Notes under the pieces: model-generated
The model's input: the letters and a program-made list of their open reading frames with translations, nothing else
Told to the model about the DNA's origin: nothing
Database searches by the model: none
NCBI GenBank assembly: GCA_031397915.1
Contig: JANNMM010000075.1
Span: 1-24,169 of the forward strand
Source: JANYCG01 sp031397915
GTDB taxonomy: Bacteria; Pseudomonadota; Gammaproteobacteria; Burkholderiales; Burkholderiaceae_C
Direction of reading: 5' to 3'
DNA length: 24,169 nt
Program-made: the position numbers and the translations under genes
Shown here: positions 13,577-19,803 of the stretch, in pieces
Numbering within the stretch: position 1 is the first letter of the stretch
Layout of the letters: each line of letters begins with the position of its first letter

Positions 13577-15804
13577 AAGGCTGCCCTTTCACTGGTTGCC
13601 GGTTCTGCCGGCTTTTGCCCGGGCTTCAAGGCCCGTTTGAGCGTTTCTGTCAAGGCCTTCATCTGGATGGGTTTGGTCAAATAGTCGAAGAACCCGGCAG
13701 CAATGCCGTCCAGGATGTTTTGAGGCGCAGCGTTGGCACTCAGTGCCACGATTGGAATGTGTGCGGTGTGCGGGTCGTTCCGCAGAATCCGCAGGGCGTC
13801 CATGCCGCTCAAACCCGGCAGGTGGATATCCATCAGGATCACATCCGGCTGGGCTGTGCGCGCCATGGCCACACCGCTCAGGCCGTCTTGCGCCACGAGC
13901 AGGTCCAAGCCGTGCTGCGTGGCAATGATGTTTTCGACCAGCATCACGTTGGCCGGGTGGTCTTCCACAAACAATACGGTTTTGCGGTTCGCCGCGAGGA
14001 TGTCGTCGCTGGCATTGGCATAGTCAAAGGTATCGGCATGGGCATCGGCATCGGCATCGGCATCGGCATCGGCATCGGCATCAGACAACAATCTGCGGGA
14101 TTTGTTCAAATCGATCCAGAAAATACTGCCAACCCCGACGGTGCTGGACACCCCAATGGCGCCGCCCATGGATTCAACCAGGTGTTTGGTCATCACCAGG
14201 CCAATGCCCGTACCAGACTCGGATTGGCTTTCTTTACCCAGGCGGTTGAAGGGCTGAAACAGCTGCGCCAACATCTCGGGCGTCAAGCCCCAGCCCGTGT
14301 CTTCCACGCAAATGCGCAGGCGCCCGGGGTCGTCACCGTTGAAGTTGATGATGACGGTTCCTCCCACCCGGTTGTATTTGATGGCGTTGGACAAAAGGTT
14401 GATGACCGCCTGCTTGAGCCGAATGCGATCCGCCGCCACTTCATAGGGATTGGGAGATTTTTCAAAGCGAACGGTGATCCCGCGTTGTTTCGCCTGCACT
14501 TCAATCATCGCCTCACACTCCTGCAGCACACTGGCTAGAGCAACGGTCTCCATCGTCAGCGTCACTTTGCCGGATTCGATGACGGCCAGGTCGAGCACCC
14601 CGTTGATCAGCTCCAGCAGGTACCAGCCGGCTTTCTGGATCTGATCCAGCCCGCGCTTCTGTGCGGCCGTGGGCGCGGGTGAGCCAGCGTCCATCAGTTG
14701 GGCAAAACCCAGAATGGCCGTGAGCGGCGTACGCAATTCGTGGCTCATGTTGGAGAGAAAGGCAGACTTCGCCCGGTTGGCTTTTTCGGCTGCCTGGGTG
14801 GCTCGTCGAAGCTCGGCATTTTTCTCCTGCAGGGTTTGGTCCATGAACAAACGGTCTGCTTCAGCGCGTTTGAATTCGGTCACGTTGGTGAACACAACGG
14901 CGACGCGACGTGCGCCGGGTGGACCCACCCGAAACGCGAAAATATTGAACCAGCGCTTCAATTCCTTCACTTCGGCCACAAAACGCATCGGCTCACCCGT
15001 CAACGCCACTTTGCCATAGTTGGTGAGCCAAAGGGTGTCAAGGTTTGGGAACAATTCAAGCACACGCTTACCCATCACATCGTGCAGACCGGACTGCGCC
15101 TCAAAACTTGGATTGGCCTCCAGGTACCTGAAATCGACTGGCTTGCTCGCGCCTTCAAACAGGACTTCAATGACGCTGTACCCTTCATCCATCGAATTGA
15201 ACAGGGTGCGAAAACGGTCCTCTGACTCGTAGAGCGACTCTTCTGCCTGTTTGCGCTCGGCAATGTCGTGGATAACGATGCGCAAACGCAATGCATCACC
15301 GGTGTCGGCCTCCAGTGCTGCCGTAAGCTGCACCCAGACCAAAGCGCCCAGGGCCGTGACCATCTGCACGTCGCACTGCTTGGGTTGCCCGGTTTCCAGC
15401 AATTGCTGGCGCAACAGGTAATAGTCGTCCTGGCTGGTTTTGGCGATGAAGCGGCTGATGGGGCTATTAACCAAGCCGGAACGGGGCTGACCCAGCATGC
15501 TGGAGGCCTTGAGGTTGGTCTGCAATATCAGCCCGGCCTCACTCACCGCGAAATAACCGACCGGCGCCAGGTCGTAAAGGTCAAAATAACGGGCGCGCTC
15601 GGCGTCCAGCTCCAGTTGGGTGCGGCGCAACTCTTCGTTCTGCATCTCCAGTTCGATCTGGTGCACCTTGAGTTCATGCAGGGTTTTCTGCAGGGCATCC
15701 AGCGAGTGCGCATCGCCCGGATGGATAGGTTGTTGCGCGTCGTTCTGGGCGATTTGCTCAGCCCGCCGGCGCAAGCCCTTCGGCGAGGTGTCAGGCTCCG
15801 TCAT
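13573..15804 (-). CDS. PAS hybrid histidine kinase with C-terminal receiver and Asp-Ala repeat linker
   Basis: A hybrid sensor kinase of 743 residues from ATG 15804. The order is: an N-terminal helical region (about 20-75); PAS 1 (about 75-185); PAS 2 (about 195-310); a HisKA domain with phospho-accepting His355 in NMSHELRTPL; and a HATPase domain with N-box NLLSNAIKYN, DTGWGL, FQPFNRLG and GTGIGL. A (Asp-Ala)n linker follows, then a receiver with Asp659 in LMDIHLPG and the Lys of LTKPIQ. No transmembrane segment is seen, so it is probably cytoplasmic. The ATG at 15804 overlaps the upstream CheB-CheR gene by 14 bp. ATG 15840 is an alternative start. It is a paralogue of the kinase at 19800. 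His355 may pass phosphate to its own receiver or to the separate REC proteins of the operon. Confidence 0.94.
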   Translation of the reverse strand: MTEPDTSPKGLRRRAEQIAQNDAQQPIHPGDAHSLDALQKTLHELKVHQIELEMQNEELRRTQLELDAERARYFDLYDLAPVGYFAVSEAGLILQTNLKASSMLGQPRSGLVNSPISRFIAKTSQDDYYLLRQQLLETGQPKQCDVQMVTALGALVWVQLTAALEADTGDALRLRIVIHDIAERKQAEESLYESEDRFRTLFNSMDEGYSVIEVLFEGASKPVDFRYLEANPSFEAQSGLHDVMGKRVLELFPNLDTLWLTNYGKVALTGEPMRFVAEVKELKRWFNIFAFRVGPPGARRVAVVFTNVTEFKRAEADRLFMDQTLQEKNAELRRATQAAEKANRAKSAFLSNMSHELRTPLTAILGFAQLMDAGSPAPTAAQKRGLDQIQKAGWYLLELINGVLDLAVIESGKVTLTMETVALASVLQECEAMIEVQAKQRGITVRFEKSPNPYEVAADRIRLKQAVINLLSNAIKYNRVGGTVIINFNGDDPGRLRICVEDTGWGLTPEMLAQLFQPFNRLGKESQSESGTGIGLVMTKHLVESMGGAIGVSSTVGVGSIFWIDLNKSRRLLSDADADADADADADAHADTFDYANASDDILAANRKTVLFVEDHPANVMLVENIIATQHGLDLLVAQDGLSGVAMARTAQPDVILMDIHLPGLSGMDALRILRNDPHTAHIPIVALSANAAPQNILDGIAAGFFDYLTKPIQMKALTETLKRALKPGQKPAEPATSERAAL
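14029..14082. repeat. In-frame hexanucleotide repeat array encoding an Asp-Ala linker
   Basis: Seven perfect GGCATC units (14041-14082) are preceded by two variant units, GGCATG and GGTATC (14029-14040). Read on the minus strand they encode alternating Asp and Ala, interrupted by one His, between the HATPase and receiver domains of the hybrid kinase. The 6-bp unit keeps the frame when units are gained or lost. Confidence 0.95.
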
Positions 15805-18800
15805 GGCCGGGGACCAATCGTTCGGTGGTGGCGATGGCATAGGTTCGGCCAAACTCGTTGACCAGTGCGGTAGACGTCAAGGTGACCGCCAAGCGCTTGC
15901 CGTTTTGGGTCAGGCGCACCGTTTTGTAGGGTTCCAGGGTGACCGCATCGGCCAATTGTCGTACCCGCATAATCGATTCTTCCCGCATGTCGGGTGGAAT
16001 ACGCTCGCGCACATTCATGGTCAGAGCCTCGGCCTCGCTCCAGCCATACATCCGCACAGCGCCCGGGTTCCAGGCAATGATGCGACCGTCCAGGTCTTGC
16101 ACCGTGATGGCGTCATGGGCATCGCGCACCACCACGGCCAGGCGCAACAGGTCATTGGCCTGACGCAACGCCTCACGGGCATGCACCATTTCAGTGACCT
16201 CAACAAACGTGATCACCGCGCCTTCAATCACGTTGTCCAGTGTGCGGTAAGGCAGGATACGCAGGGTGAAAAATTTGCCATCCGCAATTTGCACATCGAC
16301 CTCTTTGGGAGTCAGTGTTTTCAGCACCCAATGCACGTCATTGATCAGCTCGCCATAACCCACCATGTTGGAAACAATATGCCCGACCGGGCGGCCGACG
16401 TCGCTCAAAATGAGGTTGATGATTTGTGTCACCGCCGGCGTGAATCGCAGGATGCGCAACTGGTGGTCGACAAAAATGGTGCCAATGCCGGTGCCCGCCA
16501 GCAGGTTGTTCATGTCGTTGTTGACGCGAGACAAATCTACCACTTTGGCCTGCATTTCGGCGTTGACGGTGGCCAGCTCCTCGTTGATCGACTGCAACTC
16601 TTCTTTCGATGTCTCCATCTCTTCGTTGGTGGACTGCAGCTCTTCGTTGACAGACTGCATTTCTTCATTGGACGACTTCAGCTCTTCGTTGGAGGTTTCA
16701 AGCTCTTCGTTGGCCGCGTGCAGGTATTCTTCTTTGGCGCGCAACTGGTCCCTGAGTTCGGAAATTTGCGCGTGGGCGCGCGCTTTGGGCTCTGCAACCG
16801 GCGCCGTGCCCTCGCCGTTTTGGGGTGTGGTGCCAGGCAGCAGCGCAAGAGGCGCAACCAGTTCCTGGACGGCCACAGGCTCAGGCGTGTGGGCTTCTTC
16901 GAGCATCACCAGATACAGGGGTGAATCCAGTACCGAAGGGGTGCTGGTGATCGCCGGGCAGACGCTCAGGTTGACGCGGGTGAAATGCCCATTGGTTTTG
17001 ACCCGAACGCCAGCGGTGCGCACGGAATCCCGCGACAGTGCTGCCTTGTGCAAGGCCAGCGTGAGCTCGCGTTTGAGGCCGTCTCGCGCCATGCGCAAGA
17101 TGTTGTTGATGCCAGCGTCACCTTGGGCCGGTTCCAGGTAGGTGCCAGTGCGCCCATGCAGGTAAAGGATGTCGCCCTGCCCATTCACGAGGGCACCCAC
17201 CGGTGCGATTTGCTGCAACAGCGTTTGCTCGGTGAGTTCTCGCAGCGTCGGTTTCCCGGTGGCCAATGGCTTGCCGCCGGCGGGCCAAGGAATGGCATCT
17301 TTCAGGCTGGGTTTGGTGTTGGCCAAAAACCGGCCCAGGGCGGCCCGTTTGGCACCCTGAAAATCCTCCTTGCGCTGGTACAGCTTGGCTTTGCGGTCTG
17401 TTGGCGCAAACAAATTGGCATATTCACCCACGGATTCCGACGTGCCCAGAAACAACATGCCGCCGGGCACCAGCGCATAGTGAAACAGTGAGATCAACTT
17501 CATCTGCAACTCGGAGCCCATGTAAATGAGCAAATTGCGGCAGCTGACCAGGTCTACCCTGGAAAATGGCGCGTCCTTGGCGACGTTGTGTTCTGAAAAT
17601 ATCAACATGTCACGGATGGTTTTGTGCACGCGGTAGTGGCCACCGTCGGGCTCGGCGATGAAAAACCTTGCCAAGCGCTCGGGCGTGATGTCGCTCACGA
17701 TGCCCGCCGGGTACAGCCCGGCGCGGGCTGCTGCAATCGCCCGGCTGTCAATGTCGGTGGCAAAAATCTGCACCTTGAAGCCAGACTTGAGCTTCTCCAG
17801 CCGCTCTTGCAACAAGATGGCGATGGAATAAGCCTCTTCTCCGGTGGAACAGCCGGGAACCCAGGCGCGGATCACGCTTCCCGCAGTTTTGCCCTCAAAC
17901 AGCTTGGGAATGGCCTGTTCTTCCAGAATTTTGAAGGCCTCGGGGTCGCGGAAGAAATTGGTCACCCCAATCAGCAAATCGCGAAACAGGTCGTCCACTT
18001 CGGCCGGTGTCTGCTGCAGGAACTTGACATAACTGGCAGTGGCGTCAAGCTGGTGCACGGCCATGCGCCGCTCGATGCGGCGGTTGATGGTGCTGGGTTT
18101 GTACTGTGAAAAATCGTGACCGGTCTGGGCCCGCACCAGGACCAATATTTTCTTGAGCGCGCTGTCGGGTTTTGGCTGTTCTGCTGGCTCAACGCGCAGG
18201 CCTTTGCCGAAAATGCGGGCGGCATAGGCGATCAGTTGGGGGGCCATTTCGGCTGGGGGCAACTCGAAATCGACCAGGCCCGTGGCCAATGCGCTGCGCG
18301 GCATGCCATCAAATTCAGTGGACGCCGGGTTTTGAGCCATCACCATGCCGCCCCCGCCTTTGATGGCGCGCACGCCCTGCGTGCCGTCACTGCCGGTGCC
18401 CGAGAGCACGATGCCAATGGCGCGTTCATGCTGGTCTTGCGCGAGCGAGCGGAACAGGAAATCAACCGGCAGGCGGTGTCCGCGCGGGGCGGCGGGCTCC
18501 AGCAGGTGCAGCGCGCCATTCAAAAACGCCATGTCGCGGTTGGGTGGAATGATGTAAATGCAATTGGCCTTCACCACCATGCCGTCTTGCACCTCCTGCA
18601 CCTGCATGCGGGTGCCGCGCTGCACCAGGTCGCGCAGGATGCTGGCGTGGTCGGGCGCCAGATGTTGCACCAGCACGAAAGCCATGCCGGGGTCTGATCC
18701 GGCGGGCAAGCCCGAAAAAAAAGCCTCGAACGCCGCCAGACCGCCAGCCGATGCGCCAATGCCCACAATGGGAAAGGCCGGCGCAGGCGTTTCAGGCTGA

Positions 18801-18847
18801 ACAGCGGTGGGGGCGGGGTCTGGGTCGGGCAGGTGCTTGGCGTTCAT
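15791..18847 (-). CDS. CheB-CheR-coiled coil-PAS-PAS fusion protein
   Basis: A 1018-residue cytoplasmic protein. Residues 25-210 form a CheB methylesterase domain with Ser33 (GIGASAGG), His62 (VQHLAPDH) and Asp154 (SGTGSDG). Residues 220-485 form a CheR methyltransferase with VTNFFRD (295-301), the S-adenosylmethionine loop PGCSTGEEAYS (331-341) and a CRNLLIYM motif. A less conserved stretch (about 500-690) is followed by a long heptad-repeat coiled coil (about 690-775) and two PAS domains (about 780-890 and 900-1010). In many relatives a histidine kinase continues in the same chain. Here the kinase is the next gene, which overlaps this one by 14 bp. The ATG start overlaps the stop of the REC-GGDEF gene (ATGA). 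No receptor gene is nearby, so the methylation target is unknown. Confidence 0.95.
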   Translation of the reverse strand: MNAKHLPDPDPAPTAVQPETPAPAFPIVGIGASAGGLAAFEAFFSGLPAGSDPGMAFVLVQHLAPDHASILRDLVQRGTRMQVQEVQDGMVVKANCIYIIPPNRDMAFLNGALHLLEPAAPRGHRLPVDFLFRSLAQDQHERAIGIVLSGTGSDGTQGVRAIKGGGGMVMAQNPASTEFDGMPRSALATGLVDFELPPAEMAPQLIAYAARIFGKGLRVEPAEQPKPDSALKKILVLVRAQTGHDFSQYKPSTINRRIERRMAVHQLDATASYVKFLQQTPAEVDDLFRDLLIGVTNFFRDPEAFKILEEQAIPKLFEGKTAGSVIRAWVPGCSTGEEAYSIAILLQERLEKLKSGFKVQIFATDIDSRAIAAARAGLYPAGIVSDITPERLARFFIAEPDGGHYRVHKTIRDMLIFSEHNVAKDAPFSRVDLVSCRNLLIYMGSELQMKLISLFHYALVPGGMLFLGTSESVGEYANLFAPTDRKAKLYQRKEDFQGAKRAALGRFLANTKPSLKDAIPWPAGGKPLATGKPTLRELTEQTLLQQIAPVGALVNGQGDILYLHGRTGTYLEPAQGDAGINNILRMARDGLKRELTLALHKAALSRDSVRTAGVRVKTNGHFTRVNLSVCPAITSTPSVLDSPLYLVMLEEAHTPEPVAVQELVAPLALLPGTTPQNGEGTAPVAEPKARAHAQISELRDQLRAKEEYLHAANEELETSNEELKSSNEEMQSVNEELQSTNEEMETSKEELQSINEELATVNAEMQAKVVDLSRVNNDMNNLLAGTGIGTIFVDHQLRILRFTPAVTQIINLILSDVGRPVGHIVSNMVGYGELINDVHWVLKTLTPKEVDVQIADGKFFTLRILPYRTLDNVIEGAVITFVEVTEMVHAREALRQANDLLRLAVVVRDAHDAITVQDLDGRIIAWNPGAVRMYGWSEAEALTMNVRERIPPDMREESIMRVRQLADAVTLEPYKTVRLTQNGKRLAVTLTSTALVNEFGRTYAIATTERLVPGHDGA
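16559..16705. repeat. Seven-heptad coding repeat (21-bp period) in the CheB-CheR fusion gene
   Basis: Seven back-to-back 7-residue units (residues 715-763) follow the pattern E-[LM]-x-[ST]-x-N/K-E: ELETSNE, ELKSSNE, EMQSVNE, ELQSTNE, EMETSKE, ELQSINE, ELATVNA. The DNA shows the matching 21-bp period with CTCTTCGTT-like blocks. This is a regular parallel coiled coil joining the CheR region to the PAS domains. Confidence 0.9.
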
Positions 18848-19803
18848 GTTTGCATCGAGGGCTCAAAAAAATGCGCAGCGTTGCCGCTGGTCGTTTTAGC
18901 ATCGTACATGGCAAGGTCCGCTTTTTTGAGAAGTTTTTCAACCGGTTCCTCGGTGCCTTTGAAAACCACCACGCCAATACTGGCGGAGGCGGCGTAGCTG
19001 TGCTTGTCCAGAAGGTAGGTGCGGGCCAGGGAATCCAGAATCTTGTTGCTGACCACCACCGCTTGGGAATCGGCTTGTTGATCGTGGACGCCCAGCCTCT
19101 CCAAAAGCACGACGAACTCGTCACCGCCCAGGCGTGCCACGGTGTCGCCCTCGCGCACGCAGGCCGAGAGGCGGGAGGCCACCTTTTGCAGCAGCAAGTC
19201 GCCGGCCACGTGCCCCAGCGTGTCGTTGAGCTGTTTGAAGTGGTCCAGGTCGAGAAACATCAGGGCGCAATGGTCGCCGGTGCGCGCAGAAGCGGCCATG
19301 GCGTGGGTCAGCCGGTCCATCAACAGGCGCCGGTTGGGCAGCCCGGTCAGGGCATCCGTCAAGGCAAAATATTCAAGCTCGCGGTTGACGGCCTCAAGCC
19401 GTTTGCACAGCAGGCGCAATTCCAGCATGTTGTGGATGCGGGTTTTGACCTCAAGCAATTCATAGGGTTTGGCGATGAAATCCTTGGCACCCGAGGCCAG
19501 GGCCCGCAACTTGAAGCCGGGTTCGGCCGTTATCGCCAGCACTGGCGCATAACTCTCAACTTCAACGGCGTTCAAGCCGCGCATCACCTCAAAACCATCC
19601 ATGCCCGGCATTTGCAGGTCCAGGAGAATCAGGTCATAGCGGTTTTTTCGATGCAGCCCACACACTTCCAGCGGGTTCGTGGTGGTGCTGACGTGCGTGT
19701 AACCGGTTTGTGCCAGCAGTTGTTCCAGCAATTCCACGTTGACCGCTTGGTCGTCAACGATCAGAATGTTGGCCGCCAGGATATCGGCAGGGGTGATGTT
19801 CAT
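18844..19803 (-). CDS. REC-GGDEF response regulator, diguanylate cyclase
   Basis: A 319-residue response regulator that should make cyclic di-GMP from two GTP when phosphorylated. The receiver (about 10-130) has the acidic pair Asp-Asp in LIVDDQAV, phosphoacceptor Asp62 in LLDLQMPG and the Lys of AKPYELLE. A short helix (EVKTRIHNMLELRLL) joins it to the GGDEF domain (about 145-310), which has an intact GGDEF at 226-230. The allosteric inhibitory site RxxD is present as Arg217-Glu-Gly-Asp220, exactly five residues before it, so product feedback is expected. The start overlaps the stop of the upstream hybrid kinase and its stop overlaps the start of the CheB-CheR gene, both as ATGA. The kinase encoded just upstream is its most likely phosphodonor. 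Confidence 0.95.
   Translation of the reverse strand: MNITPADILAANILIVDDQAVNVELLEQLLAQTGYTHVSTTTNPLEVCGLHRKNRYDLILLDLQMPGMDGFEVMRGLNAVEVESYAPVLAITAEPGFKLRALASGAKDFIAKPYELLEVKTRIHNMLELRLLCKRLEAVNRELEYFALTDALTGLPNRRLLMDRLTHAMAASARTGDHCALMFLDLDHFKQLNDTLGHVAGDLLLQKVASRLSACVREGDTVARLGGDEFVVLLERLGVHDQQADSQAVVVSNKILDSLARTYLLDKHSYAASASIGVVVFKGTEEPVEKLLKKADLAMYDAKTTSGNAAHFFEPSMQT

Noticed and set aside
15620..16924. 434-codon plus-strand frame with repeated Leu-Phe-Val-Gly patterns opposite the CheB-CheR gene
   Set aside because: The repeats are the antisense reading of the seven-heptad coiled-coil region, not a separate repeat protein.
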